From: Gracilibacillus salitolerans
Lineage (GTDB): Bacteria; Bacillota; Bacilli; Bacillales; Amphibacillaceae
Length of the DNA: 64,000 nucleotides
Direction of reading: 5' to 3'
NCBI RefSeq assembly: GCF_009650095.1
Contig: NZ_CP045915.1
Coordinates: 1,488,001-1,552,000 of the forward strand
This document shows positions 37,079 to 46,899 of this stretch, one piece after another; position 1 is the first letter of the stretch, and each line of letters opens with the position of its first letter. A program made the translations under genes and the position numbers. The notes under the pieces were generated by a model. It was given only the letters and a program-made list of their open reading frames with translations. It did not search any database and was not told where the DNA came from.

Positions 37079-37812
37079 TTTGACCTCTCCATACTAGAGT
37101 TTCTAAAATCCCTTGGGGTGACCCCGTAATATTTCTTAAATGTTCTGGTGAAATTCTTCGGATTGTTATAACCGACTGCTTCACTGATTTCATAGGTTTT
37201 ATAATGATAATCTACTAATAATTCAGCCGCTTTTTGCATCCGTGTTTTGGTAATATAATTGGAAATGTTGTCTCCTGTTTTTTCTTTATATAGCCTGCTG
37301 ATATAATTTGGCGACATTTTTAAAACAGTTGCAATGTCCTCTAAACAAATATCTGCATAGTTTTTCTTAATATAGTCTTCAATCGTCTGGATAATATTTT
37401 CTATATAATTTTCCTTTTTATGATGACGGCTCCATTCTTTGTCCAATTGTGCTTTTACGGTAGTAAATACTTCATGTATTTCTTCGAATTTACCGGGTTT
37501 TACGATATATTCTTTGACTCCATATTTCAACGCTTCTTTTGCGTACTGAAAATCCTTATAGCCGCTTAAAAATATGATATAAATAAATGATCTGCGTTTA
37601 TGAAGTTCCTTAGCAAGTTCAATTCCATCCATTACAGGCATGCGAATATCTGTCAAGATAAGATCGATCGTGTTTTGCTCGATATATTCGATTGCTTGCT
37701 TTCCATTAACACACTGATACACAACCTCAAATCCAAGTTGATTCCAAGGGAAGTAATTCGATAACCCAATTCGAATTTCTGCTTCATCATCGACAATGAT
37801 CATTTTATACAT
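37075..37812 (-). CDS. YesN-type response regulator (REC plus AraC HTH)
   Basis: A 245-residue regulator with a receiver domain (IIVDDEAEIRIGL, phospho-Asp in LILTDIRMPVMDG, Lys in YIVKPGKFEE) and a C-terminal AraC double helix-turn-helix (about 140-240). ATG 37812 follows AAGGGGG; the open frame upstream has no site. It probably senses extracellular sugar through the kinase and activates the divergent YesL/ABC importer genes. A cre site lies between. Confidence 0.9.
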   Translation of the reverse strand: MYKMIIVDDEAEIRIGLSNYFPWNQLGFEVVYQCVNGKQAIEYIEQNTIDLILTDIRMPVMDGIELAKELHKRRSFIYIIFLSGYKDFQYAKEALKYGVKEYIVKPGKFEEIHEVFTTVKAQLDKEWSRHHKKENYIENIIQTIEDYIKKNYADICLEDIATVLKMSPNYISRLYKEKTGDNISNYITKTRMQKAAELLVDYHYKTYEISEAVGYNNPKNFTRTFKKYYGVTPRDFRNSSMERSK

Positions 37813-37927
37813 CACTATTCCCCCTTCTAAAAGTATCTTATGTTTACTAATCATAAATAAGGATACCTTTTTCAGTTCGTTAATAAATGGGATGCCTAAT
37901 TTCATTGGTAAGGTTACTTCTTAATTT

Positions 37928-37941
37928 TGAAAGCGCTTACT
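37928..37941. promoter_or_regulatory. cre-like site, 13 of 14 matches
   Basis: TGAAAGCGCTTACT fits TGWAANCGNTNWCA except the last base. It lies between the divergent yesN-like and yesL-like genes, and could give CcpA control of the importer. Confidence 0.65.
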
Positions 37942-38013
37942 ATATTAATACTAACATCACTTTTTGCTAGGGAAATGCGTTTCATGGATCTTCTGAGGAA
38001 ATGAGGTGAGTAA

Positions 38014-38652
38014 ATGAATGCTGTAGCGTTAACTGAAGTAGTGCGTAGGTTTTGTGAAGGGCTTTTAAAACTCGTTTATCTCAATCTGTTGTGGTTTTTG
38101 TTTTCGCTTATTGGATTAGGAATATTTGGCGTTGTACCCGCAACTGTTGCCTTATGTAAGGTTCAAAAAAGCTGGCTGGAAGAGACCCACATAACATCTG
38201 TTTTTTATGAATATTGGCGTCAGTTCAAACGGCATTTTATCCAATCGAATCTCCTAGCGATTGTTCTTATGTTAATCGGAAGTATCATATATTTTGACTT
38301 GAAGTTTTTTATGGAGCAAGATGGGATAGTTTCTCAGATAATCAGTGTCATTATTTTTATTTTATCGGTGTGGTTCATGATTACCGTTCTGTATATTTTC
38401 CCGATATATGTATCTTATCGGTTAAAATTGATTGCTTATATCAAATACGCTTTTATTATTGCAATGTTAAATCCGTTTAAAACTATTGGTATGGCAATTT
38501 CAACATGGGGAATGGTTTATTTATCTTTCTATTTTTCGCAAATTTTACTTTCGATGGGTATCAGTCTCAGCTTTTTTATGATCATGATTATTTCTTTACA
38601 AGCGATTGATCAAGTGGGGATATTACAGCAAAAGCTTGCTAAATCTGGGTGA
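38014..38652 (+). CDS. YesL-like DUF624 membrane protein
   Basis: A 212-residue protein with five to six helices and the DUF624 start FCEGLLKLVYLNLLWFLFSL. YesL genes stand next to YesMN and oligosaccharide ABC importers in bacilli. Function is unknown; a role in sensing or assembly of the importer is inferred from context. GAAATGAGGTGAGTAA precedes the ATG. Confidence 0.85.
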   Translation: MNAVALTEVVRRFCEGLLKLVYLNLLWFLFSLIGLGIFGVVPATVALCKVQKSWLEETHITSVFYEYWRQFKRHFIQSNLLAIVLMLIGSIIYFDLKFFMEQDGIVSQIISVIIFILSVWFMITVLYIFPIYVSYRLKLIAYIKYAFIIAMLNPFKTIGMAISTWGMVYLSFYFSQILLSMGISLSFFMIMIISLQAIDQVGILQQKLAKSG

Positions 38653-38712
38653 TGAAACAATTACTCTTCATGTGATTGTTATCAATAATAAATAATAAAG
38701 GGGAGAAAGGGT

Positions 38713-40086
38713 ATGCAAAAGAAATGGAGTAGGTTACTTTTGTTCGTGTTGTTGATATCTTTCGTAAGCATCGTAGCAGCCTGCAGTTCGAGTGAATCAG
38801 ATGAAAGTGATAGTGATGCAGATCAGGAGGATAATGCAACGGAAGGCACTGATTCAGAAGAAGCAGAGGGTGATTCTGATGCAGAAGTCGAATTACGTAT
38901 TTTATGGTGGGGATCACAAGACAGACATGATCGTACTTTAGAAGCGATAGATATGTACATGGAAGAAAATCCACATGTGGAGATTTCACCAGAATTTACC
39001 GGGTGGGACGGTTATTGGGAGAAGATGGCGACGCAAGCAGCTGGAGGAAACATGCCTGATATTGTTCAAATGGATTATGCCTATTTAACAGAGTATGTGG
39101 GCAGGGATTTATTAGTTGATTTGAATCCTTTCGTTGAGGATGGCACATTAGACTTAAGTGATGTGGATGATATTTATATTGATGGCGGCAGAGATGATGG
39201 TGGGTTATTCGCAGTTAATTTAGGTGCTAATGTTCACGGTGCTGTCTATGATAAAGAACTTTTCGATGAAGCAGGTGTACCTGAACCGGAACCAGGTTAC
39301 ACATATGAGGATTTAAAAAGCTTTGCAATTGAATTATCGGAAAATCTCGATGGTGCTTATGGAATACATCCATTTGCAGGAGTCAATAACCTTAGACACT
39401 ATTTACGACAAAATGGTGTGTCCTTATTTAATGAAGAGGGTACGGCATTAGGTTATGAAGATGATCAATTATTAATCGATTACTTGCAATTGACAGTTGA
39501 TATGCTGGCATCAGGAGCAGCGGCACCAGCAGATGTGTTTATGGATGCCGGATCAAATGTAGAACAACAGCCAATTGTAAATGGTGAAACAGCTATGTTA
39601 CTGGATATTTATAGTAACCAAATCGTTGCAATAGAATCTGCTGCAGGACGTTCTTTAGAATTAAGCCTTAGTCCTGTTTTAGAAGGTGGAGAAAACGGTC
39701 ATTTCTTGAAACCAAGCCAATTCTTCTCTGTAACAACCCATTCGGAAGAACAAGAAGAAGCAGCGAAGTTCATTAGCTATATAACTAATAACTTAGAAGT
39801 AAACGAAGTTTTAAATGCTGAACGCGGTGTGCCAATTGCTACGGCAGTTCGTGATCATTTACGAGATTTACAAGATGAAGTCGGTGTGAAAATGTTTGAT
39901 TTTGTAGAGTTGGCACAAGACTACTCCAAGCCAATTGATCCGCCCGAACCGGAAGGAGCTACAGAAATTCTGTCATTGTATGAAAACGAAGTAGAGCATC
40001 CGATTTATTACGGTCAAACGACACCAGAAGAAGCAGCAGTTAATTTTAGAGAAAAAGCCAGTGAAATTCTAGCGAAAAACGAATAA
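38713..40086 (+). CDS. Sugar ABC transporter, substrate-binding lipoprotein
   Basis: A 457-residue family 1 binding protein. The lipobox SIVAAC gives Cys24, then a very acidic Ser/Asp/Glu linker to about residue 58, then LRILWWGSQDRHDRTLEAID. It is the first subunit of an importer whose two permeases follow; no ATPase gene is included. The neighbours (YesLMN, uxaC, dehydrogenases) suggest a uronate-containing oligosaccharide as ligand. That is context only. Confidence 0.9.
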   Translation: MQKKWSRLLLFVLLISFVSIVAACSSSESDESDSDADQEDNATEGTDSEEAEGDSDAEVELRILWWGSQDRHDRTLEAIDMYMEENPHVEISPEFTGWDGYWEKMATQAAGGNMPDIVQMDYAYLTEYVGRDLLVDLNPFVEDGTLDLSDVDDIYIDGGRDDGGLFAVNLGANVHGAVYDKELFDEAGVPEPEPGYTYEDLKSFAIELSENLDGAYGIHPFAGVNNLRHYLRQNGVSLFNEEGTALGYEDDQLLIDYLQLTVDMLASGAAAPADVFMDAGSNVEQQPIVNGETAMLLDIYSNQIVAIESAAGRSLELSLSPVLEGGENGHFLKPSQFFSVTTHSEEQEEAAKFISYITNNLEVNEVLNAERGVPIATAVRDHLRDLQDEVGVKMFDFVELAQDYSKPIDPPEPEGATEILSLYENEVEHPIYYGQTTPEEAAVNFREKASEILAKNE

Positions 40087-40148
40087 AAGATGTGTGCGGC
40101 GAGTCATCTAATGGGATGGCTTGCCCACTAACTCAGGAGGTGTGAAGG

Positions 40149-41087
40149 ATGAGGGCGAATGAGATTAATCAAACCAATGGTAAAAAGCTGAGAAAATTAA
40201 GGTCACAAACATCCATTGATGTGATCGGCTTTTCGTTTATATCTCCTTGGTTAATCGGCTTTCTTGGTTTTATTGTCGGTCCGATGCTTGCGTCTTTATA
40301 TTTCTCGTTTACCGACTATGATTTATTATCAACTCCTACATGGATTGGCTTAGACAATTATATTAACATGTTCACCAACGATGGACGTTTCATCCAAGCG
40401 TTAAAAGTTACCTTTATCTTTGTGTTTGGTTCTGTACCATTGAAATTGGCTTTTGCTTTATTTGTTGCGATGTTATTTAATACGAAAAGAAAAGGTGTAG
40501 GCCTTTATCGAACGATGTATTATGTTCCTTCCATACTCGGTGGCAGCGTGGCAATTGCTGTGGTATGGAGACAGTTATTTGGAAGAGACGGTGCAATGAA
40601 TGATGTTTTCGCTTTTTTTGGAATCGAAGGTACTAGTTGGGTAACGCATCCAGACTTCGCGTTATCGACTTTGATTATATTAGTTGTTTGGCAGTTTGGT
40701 TCGCCGATGCTGATATTTTTAGCAGGTTTGAAGGCGATTCCATATGAATTGTACGAAGCAGCTGCTGTTGATGGCGCGAGTCCTTTTTTACAGTTTATTA
40801 AGATTACGTTGCCAATGCTTTCACCCGTTATTTTCTTTAATCTTGTGATGCAAACCATTCAAGGGTTTATGGCATTTACGCAAAGCTTCCTGATCACAAA
40901 CGGTGGACCAATGGATAAAACGTTATTTTATGCGGTCTATTTATATGAAAAGGCATTTGCTCACTTTGACATGGGATATGCCTCTGCACTGGCTTGGATT
41001 TTACTAATTATTTGTGCAGTGTTTACAGCACTTATTTTTAAAACAGCGAAAAGCTGGGTTTATTACGAGTCGGAAGGAGGTAACTAA
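40149..41087 (+). CDS. Sugar ABC transporter permease (MalF/LplB type)
   Basis: A 312-residue permease with six helices and the EAA loop LYEAAAVDGASPFLQFIKIT at about residue 203. It starts 62 bases after the binding protein, behind AGGAGGTGTGAAGG. It pairs with the next permease. Confidence 0.92.
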   Translation: MRANEINQTNGKKLRKLRSQTSIDVIGFSFISPWLIGFLGFIVGPMLASLYFSFTDYDLLSTPTWIGLDNYINMFTNDGRFIQALKVTFIFVFGSVPLKLAFALFVAMLFNTKRKGVGLYRTMYYVPSILGGSVAIAVVWRQLFGRDGAMNDVFAFFGIEGTSWVTHPDFALSTLIILVVWQFGSPMLIFLAGLKAIPYELYEAAAVDGASPFLQFIKITLPMLSPVIFFNLVMQTIQGFMAFTQSFLITNGGPMDKTLFYAVYLYEKAFAHFDMGYASALAWILLIICAVFTALIFKTAKSWVYYESEGGN

Positions 41088-41088
41088 A

Positions 41089-41934
41089 GTGAAGAAAAAC
41101 AAGACACGCAAAACTTTTCTTTATCATGGTTTTATATGGCTGTTAGGCTTTATCATGATTTATCCGATTTTATGGACTATTGCAAGTTCCTTAAAGCCAG
41201 AATCAGAAATATTTAGAAATGCTGCTTCTCTTATTCCTTCCGAATGGATGTGGGAGAACTTTGCAAGAGGTTGGGAAGGATTTGGTAACTTATCGTTTTC
41301 TACCTTTTTTATTAACTCTACCTTTGTAACCACAATGGTTGTTATTGGAACATTGTTTTCTTCTACTTTAGTAGCCTTTGGTTTCGCTCGAATCAATTTT
41401 CGCTTTCGAACCGCATTGTTTGTTTGTATGATTGTAACATTGATGTTACCGCAACAAGTCACCTTGATACCTCAGTATATTTTGTTTCATAATTTGGGCT
41501 GGGTAAACACTTATTTGCCGTTGATTGTTCCATCATTTATTGGTGGAATACCGTTCTTTATTTTCTTGATGATTCAATTTATTCGTGGTATTCCACGTGA
41601 GCTGGATGAGGCGGCATATATGGACGGTGCCAGTACCTTTCAAATTTTTTGGCGAATTATACTACCACTAACAACGCCTGCATTAGCTACGGTGGCCATC
41701 TTTTCTTTCTATTGGACGTGGGATGACTTCATGACTCCGTTAGTTTATTTAAATGATACAGAATTATATACGGTCGCTCTCGGCTTGCAAATGTTCTCAG
41801 ATCCATCTTCTTTGTCTGCATGGGGACCAATGTTTGCAATGTCTGTTGCATCTATTGTGCCTCAATTATTAGTCTTTTTATTTTTTCAAAAGTATCTGGT
41901 AGAAGGGATTACAGCGGGGAGTGTTAAAGGGTGA
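41089..41934 (+). CDS. Sugar ABC transporter permease (MalG type)
   Basis: A 281-residue permease with six helices and the EAA loop ELDEAAYMDGASTFQIFWRI at about residue 172. Translation starts at GTG 41089, two bases after the previous stop, with GGAGG 7 bases upstream. Earlier in-frame codons overlap the first permease. Confidence 0.9.
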   Translation: MKKNKTRKTFLYHGFIWLLGFIMIYPILWTIASSLKPESEIFRNAASLIPSEWMWENFARGWEGFGNLSFSTFFINSTFVTTMVVIGTLFSSTLVAFGFARINFRFRTALFVCMIVTLMLPQQVTLIPQYILFHNLGWVNTYLPLIVPSFIGGIPFFIFLMIQFIRGIPRELDEAAYMDGASTFQIFWRIILPLTTPALATVAIFSFYWTWDDFMTPLVYLNDTELYTVALGLQMFSDPSSLSAWGPMFAMSVASIVPQLLVFLFFQKYLVEGITAGSVKG

Positions 41935-42262
41935 AGACTTACAAGGCCATATCGAACCAGGATTGGTTATTATTGTGAACTCAGAAAATTTATTACGATT
42001 TTATGTTTATGAAATTTGCTGGTAAATAGAGCAGAGCCGTCTAGGTTTTGCTCGTTCTTTATTAATTGAAATATGATTAAGTACACTCTCAGTCAAAATC
42101 CATTCAAAATAGAACAATTTTAGCTATTTAATTATTCTGTCGCTTATCATACAATAAAATTGCACCCTTACATCACAAATCATATAGCGCTGAAGTGGAA
42201 GCGTTTTATAACTTTAAAAAAATGTAGATACCCTTGAAATATATAGAAGGAGTGATGAGTAA
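41935..42262. other. Intergenic region with a weak cre-like site
   Basis: No gene is visible in 328 bases. TGGAAGCGTTTTAT at 42196-42209 keeps the AAGCGTTTT core but misses three cre positions. GAAGGAGTGATG ahead of the next ATG is a good ribosome site. Confidence 0.4.
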
Positions 42263-43417
42263 ATGACAAAAGTAAGATTAGGGATTATTGGTTTAGGACA
42301 GCAAGGCGGAGCTTATGGGAATATGATCAAAGAGGGTCGTGTAAGCAATATGGAAATTGGAGCAATATGTGATAACGATCCCGAAAAGAAAAAACGTGCA
42401 GATCAAGAATTTCCCGGGGTTCCTTTTTATGAAGATTATATCGATATGCTAAATAGTGGAGACATTGATGCAATTGTAACATGTGTGCCACATTATTTAC
42501 ATCCGGAGATGGGGATCGAAGCATTAGAACGCGATGTCCATGCTTTATTAGAAAAGCCTGCAGGTGTGTATACCAAACAAGTAAAAGAAATCAATGAATT
42601 CGCCAAAACTAAACCTAATCTAACCTACGCGATTATGTTTAATCAACGAACCAATCAGCTTTATCAAAAAGTAAAAGAAATCATTGATAATCAAGAAATC
42701 GGAAGTATAAGAAGAACAAATTGGATTATTACGACTTGGTGGCGTCCCCAAGGTTATTATGATGCGGGGTCCTGGAGAGCGACTTGGGATGGGGAAGGTG
42801 GTGGCGTATTAGTAAACCAGGCACCACACCAAATTGATTTACTGCAATGGATCTGCGGCATGCCAGAAAAAGTTTACACTAAAGCACAATATGGCTACCA
42901 ACGAGATATCCCCGTAGAAGATGATGTCACAACGGTATTGGATTATGGTAATGGAGCTACAGGCGTTTTTATAACCTGTACCCATGATGTAATGGGGACC
43001 GATCGATTAGAAATTCATGGTGATAAGGGGAAAATTGTTGTCGATGACAGTAAAAAAGTAACAATTAAACGATTGAATAAGCCAGAAAGAGAAATGAGCG
43101 ACACGATGTCGATGCAAGAAGTGTCAAAATTGTTCCAAGGAGAAGGACCTGGAGCCATCTATCAAGAGGAAGTCTTAGATTTTGAAAGCGTTTGGGGTGG
43201 TCAACACCTTGCAGTATTAGAAAATTTCGCTGCTAATATTTTAGACGGTACTCCATTGATTGCGCCAGGCAGTGATGGGATTAATGGTGTGGAACTAGCA
43301 AATGCCATGCACTTATCAAGCTGGTTAAATAAAGAAATATCCCTGCCAATTGATGAAAATCTGTATATAGAAGAATTGAACAAACGAAGAGAACAAGAAA
43401 TCAGATTAAATATGTAA
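42263..43417 (+). CDS. Gfo/Idh/MocA-family oxidoreductase 1
   Basis: A 384-residue NAD(P)-dependent dehydrogenase. It has the Rossmann motif GIIGLGQQGG at residue 7, the family EKPAGV motif at about 94 with the active-site Lys, and a C-terminal alpha/beta domain containing GGGVLVNQAPHQIDLLQW with the catalytic-type His. Members oxidise sugars or sugar derivatives, often at C3, or act in redox-assisted glycoside cleavage. It is the first of three related genes after the importer, so it probably acts on the imported sugar. Confidence 0.88.
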   Translation: MTKVRLGIIGLGQQGGAYGNMIKEGRVSNMEIGAICDNDPEKKKRADQEFPGVPFYEDYIDMLNSGDIDAIVTCVPHYLHPEMGIEALERDVHALLEKPAGVYTKQVKEINEFAKTKPNLTYAIMFNQRTNQLYQKVKEIIDNQEIGSIRRTNWIITTWWRPQGYYDAGSWRATWDGEGGGVLVNQAPHQIDLLQWICGMPEKVYTKAQYGYQRDIPVEDDVTTVLDYGNGATGVFITCTHDVMGTDRLEIHGDKGKIVVDDSKKVTIKRLNKPEREMSDTMSMQEVSKLFQGEGPGAIYQEEVLDFESVWGGQHLAVLENFAANILDGTPLIAPGSDGINGVELANAMHLSSWLNKEISLPIDENLYIEELNKRREQEIRLNM

Positions 43418-43454
43418 TCATAAATTTTTCTTCTTAGGAAAGGGGGATGCTATT

Positions 43455-44474
43455 GTGCTACGAGTCGGAATAATAGGTCTTGGTGATATTTCAAAGGTTC
43501 ATGTAGCTGCGATTAACGACATTTCACATGCAGAATTAGTAGCAGTTTGTGATATCGATTCATCACTGCAAAGTAGTGTTAAAGGAGTGCCGTTTTACAC
43601 AGATTATCAGGTAATGTTAGAGGAAGTGGTTCTTGATTGTGTTCACATTTGCTTGCCACACCATTTACATTACCCAGCAACAAAAGCAGCAGTAGAAAAT
43701 GGTGTTCACGTTATGTTAGAGAAACCACTTGCACATAATTTAGCAGATAGCCGTGCAATTGTGGAACTTGAAGAAAAACACCCTGAAGTGAAAATTTGTG
43801 TTAGTTTACAAAACCGACTAAATGAAACAGTAGAAGAATTAGCATCGCTAGTTTCACAAGGTAAATATGGGGAAGTGACAGGGCTTAAAGGAATTGTCAC
43901 ATGGCATCGTCCTAAATCGTATTATGATGCAAAGCCATGGCGTGGTTCGATGGAGACAGCCGGTGGTGGCGTCATGATTAATCAATCGATTCATACGTTA
44001 GATCTTTTACAATGGTTTGGTGGTAAGATTACTAGTATTCGTGGTTCTATCGATCGTTTACTAGATTACGGCTATGATGTCGAGGATACAGCAACCGCTC
44101 ATATAAAATATCAAAATGGAGCAACTGGTCTCTTTTTTGCTACTATTTCCAATGCGCAGAACTCTTCGGTGGAATTTCAAGTTGTCTTAGAAAAAGCAAA
44201 ATTAACGATAAAAGACAGCATTTTAACCGTTGCTATGGAAAATGGAGAGAAAGTGAAACTGGTAGAAGATCGGAAATTACCAGGATCGAAATTTTATTAT
44301 GGAGCAAGTCATTCGAAATTAATTGATCAATTTTATCAGGAAATTATGAATGACAGTAATCATTATATTCATGCGAAAGATGCGCAAGTTTCAATGGAAA
44401 TGATCCATTTAATACGTGAATCATCAGAAGCGAAACATACGATGAATATGGAGCTTTACCAGGATCATATCTAA
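43455..44474 (+). CDS. Gfo/Idh/MocA-family oxidoreductase 2
   Basis: A 339-residue relative of the preceding gene. Motifs are GIIGLGDISKVH at residue 5, MLEKPLAHN at about 93 and GGGVMINQSIHTLDLLQWFG at about 173. It starts at GTG 43455 behind GAAAGGGGGATG, 37 bases after the first dehydrogenase, so the two share an operon. The shared MINQ/VNQ-x2-HxxDLLQW block suggests the same substrate class. Confidence 0.88.
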   Translation: MLRVGIIGLGDISKVHVAAINDISHAELVAVCDIDSSLQSSVKGVPFYTDYQVMLEEVVLDCVHICLPHHLHYPATKAAVENGVHVMLEKPLAHNLADSRAIVELEEKHPEVKICVSLQNRLNETVEELASLVSQGKYGEVTGLKGIVTWHRPKSYYDAKPWRGSMETAGGGVMINQSIHTLDLLQWFGGKITSIRGSIDRLLDYGYDVEDTATAHIKYQNGATGLFFATISNAQNSSVEFQVVLEKAKLTIKDSILTVAMENGEKVKLVEDRKLPGSKFYYGASHSKLIDQFYQEIMNDSNHYIHAKDAQVSMEMIHLIRESSEAKHTMNMELYQDHI

Positions 44475-44576
44475 AGAGGAAAGTAAAATCATAGATAACA
44501 AAAGGTTACATACGACTACAACCGTTTAGACTGAAAAAAATAGTTTTTCTTGATTTGTTTTATTAGGAAAATGGAT

Positions 44577-44590
44577 TGAAAACACTTACA
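44577..44590 (+). promoter_or_regulatory. cre-like site, 13 of 14 matches
   Basis: TGAAAACACTTACA differs from the consensus at one position (A for the central G). It lies 39 bases upstream of the third dehydrogenase gene, which therefore has its own promoter region. Confidence 0.55.
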
Positions 44591-44628
44591 ATAGTTAGTA
44601 GATTAATAGATGTAAGGAGTGTTAGTTG

Positions 44629-45705
44629 ATGAGTAATGGAGATGGTATGAATTATGCACCAAAGGGTAAACCAAATCCGGTTGTCAAAGAAGGAGAATTT
44701 GTCTTTGCAGCAGCTGGATTAGATCATGGTCATATCTTTGGTCAATGTAATGGATTATTGGAAGCGGGTGCCACTTTAAAGTGGGTCTATGATCCAGATC
44801 AACAAAAAGTGGATAACTTTCTAAAAAAATTTCCACAGGCTAAACAGGCAGAGTCTTTAGAACAAGTGTTGGACGATCAAGAAGTGAAACTTGTTGCAGC
44901 TGCGGCGATTCCATCTGAGCGAAGTGCATTAGGAAATCGAGTTATGCGAGCGGGGAAAGATTACTTCACAGACAAGACACCATTCACAACACTCGAACAA
45001 TTAGAAGAAACAAAGAAGGTAGTAGAAGAAACAGGACAAAAATATATGGTGTATTATAGTGAACGCCTACACGTAGAAAGTGCAGTTTTTGCTGGGCAAT
45101 TAATTGAACAAGGTGCGATAGGCAGAGTTATTCAAGTAACAGGATTTGGTCCGCATCGCCTGAATGCGCCAAGTAGACCGGATTGGTTTTTTGAGAAAGA
45201 AAAATATGGCGGTATATTGTGTGATATTGGAAGTCACCAAATCGAGCAATTTTTATTTTACGCTGAGTGTGAAGATGCAGAAGTTTTACACAGTAAAATC
45301 GGAAATTATGATAACCCAGACTATCCTGAACTGGATGATTACGGTGATGCGACATTACGAGGAGATAATGGGGCAACGCAATTTTTCCGTGTCGATTGGT
45401 TTACACCAGACGGTTTGAGCAATTGGGGAGATGGCAGGATGTTTATTGTTGGAACGGAAGGAACAATAGAGATCCGTAAATATGTTGATTTAGCGACAAA
45501 TAAAGGTGGGAATCAGCTTTATCTTGTCAATCAAGAAGAGGAAAAACATTTTGATCTGAACGGAAAAGTAGGCTTCCCGTTCTTTGGTGAACTGATTAAA
45601 GATTGTATCCATCGTACCGAGAATGCGATGACACAAAAACACGCATTTAAAGCAGCTGAACTGTGCCTACAAGCACAAGCGAAAGCAATAGACGTTACAA
45701 AATGA
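44629..45705 (+). CDS. Gfo/Idh/MocA-family oxidoreductase 3
   Basis: A 358-residue, more divergent family member. The nucleotide loop is AAAGLDHGHIFGQC instead of GxGxxG, with two His in it. The Lys motif is TDKTPFTT at about 118, and GGILCDIGSHQIEQFLF at about 194 supplies the catalytic-type His. ATG 44629 follows TAAGGAGTG; a TTG one codon earlier is possible. It has its own leader with a cre-like site and a terminator after it. The changed loop may alter cofactor use. Confidence 0.82.
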   Translation: MSNGDGMNYAPKGKPNPVVKEGEFVFAAAGLDHGHIFGQCNGLLEAGATLKWVYDPDQQKVDNFLKKFPQAKQAESLEQVLDDQEVKLVAAAAIPSERSALGNRVMRAGKDYFTDKTPFTTLEQLEETKKVVEETGQKYMVYYSERLHVESAVFAGQLIEQGAIGRVIQVTGFGPHRLNAPSRPDWFFEKEKYGGILCDIGSHQIEQFLFYAECEDAEVLHSKIGNYDNPDYPELDDYGDATLRGDNGATQFFRVDWFTPDGLSNWGDGRMFIVGTEGTIEIRKYVDLATNKGGNQLYLVNQEEEKHFDLNGKVGFPFFGELIKDCIHRTENAMTQKHAFKAAELCLQAQAKAIDVTK

Positions 45706-45706
45706 T

Positions 45707-45753
45707 GGGCTGTCCCATAAGTTATAGCAAATGACTTATGGGCAGTCCTTTTC
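45707..45753 (+). terminator. Rho-independent terminator
   Basis: GGGCTGTCCCATAAGT pairs with ACTTATGGGCAGTCC with one bulge, followed by TTTTCTTT. Confidence 0.75.
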
Positions 45754-45873
45754 TTTAGTATAGAGAAAAAATATTGTTATACATCCACATCCTGTCGAAC
45801 TGCCTCAATTTACCTGACTGAGAGTAATTACAAAACAATATTCCTTTTTCCGTAATTATATGATAAAATCGAA

Positions 45874-45889
45874 ATAACAACGTTGTTAT
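45874..45889. promoter_or_regulatory. Perfect 16-base palindrome before the AEC gene
   Basis: ATAACAACGTTGTTAT is fully symmetric with a central CG, typical of LacI-family operators. It lies 17 bases before the start codon, overlapping the expected start of transcription. No LacI gene is in the window. Confidence 0.6.
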
Positions 45890-45905
45890 AAAAGGGAGTG
45901 AGTAT

Positions 45906-46829
45906 TTGACAGAGTTTCTCGTCATCTTTAAAGATGTAATTCTCCCTATTTTTATTTTGTTAGCGATTGGGTTTTATTTACATCTTAAATTCACATTGGA
46001 TATAGCGACATTAGCCAAATTAAATATTTATTTTGTTGTGCCAGGTTTTATTTTTGTGAGATTGTATGAAGCGACTTTTAGTCTGCAACTATTCGCGCAT
46101 GTGTTAGCTTTTTTTCTATTACTAGTATTTTTACTATATTTAGCAGCATTATTCATTGCCAAGTTAATGCGAATTAGAGGTGGAAAGAGGACGACATTTG
46201 CTAATAGTGTGATGTTTTTTAATTCAGGTAATTACGGGGTGCCGGTAAATGATTTAGCTTTTCGTGGTGATCCCTATGCTATGTCGATTCAGGTGATAGT
46301 GTTAACCTTACAAAATATTTTTCTCTTTTCTTATGGGATTTTTTCTCTAAGAGCAGCTAAAGATGGCAAGTGGAAAGCAGCTTTAGGTTATTTTAAAATG
46401 CCAGTGTTATACGCCATGCTTTCAGGAGTCCTGTTAAATGCATGGAATGTTTCGGTTCCTGAACCAATTTTGGTATCAGCTAATTATATTGCTGATGCAA
46501 TGATAGCGTTTGCGTTGATTACATTGGGTGCACAGGTTGCTCGGTTGAAGTTCAAAAGAGGATTATATACGGTTTATGCCAGTATCATGTTACGTTTAAT
46601 TGGCGGTCCGATTGTAGCATTTATTATTATTAGTCTTTTTCAACTGGACGGTATAATGGCACAAGCGTTATTTATTGCCTCAGCGATGCCTACTTCCATT
46701 AACAGTGCCGTCATTGCAGAAGAATACAAAAGTCACCCAGATTTGGCAGCACAAACAGTATTATTTTCAACCATAGCAAGCATGCTCACCGTCACAGGAA
46801 CCGTCTATGTTGCTCAACTACTATTTTAG
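45906..46829 (+). CDS. AEC-family (auxin efflux carrier-like) transporter
   Basis: A 307-residue protein with about ten helices. It has the AEC pattern: an N-terminal five-helix repeat ending in FFNSGNYGVPVNDLAFRG (about 103-120) and a second repeat with ASAMPTSINSAVIAEEYK. Bacterial AEC proteins move organic acids such as malate, lactate or malonate. Lying between the dehydrogenases and the LarA operon, it could carry a sugar acid or organic acid. Start is TTG 45906 behind AAGGGAGTG. Confidence 0.82.
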   Translation: MTEFLVIFKDVILPIFILLAIGFYLHLKFTLDIATLAKLNIYFVVPGFIFVRLYEATFSLQLFAHVLAFFLLLVFLLYLAALFIAKLMRIRGGKRTTFANSVMFFNSGNYGVPVNDLAFRGDPYAMSIQVIVLTLQNIFLFSYGIFSLRAAKDGKWKAALGYFKMPVLYAMLSGVLLNAWNVSVPEPILVSANYIADAMIAFALITLGAQVARLKFKRGLYTVYASIMLRLIGGPIVAFIIISLFQLDGIMAQALFIASAMPTSINSAVIAEEYKSHPDLAAQTVLFSTIASMLTVTGTVYVAQLLF

Positions 46830-46899
46830 GTAGGTGTTGCGGATTGGAGTGGTTGAATAGCAATGTTTGCGAAAAACCCTTATTTGAATGGGTAGTATA

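Noticed and set aside
43187..43200. cre-like TTGAAAGCGTTTGG
   Set aside because: It lies inside the coding region of the first dehydrogenase and matches only the core; coding explains it.
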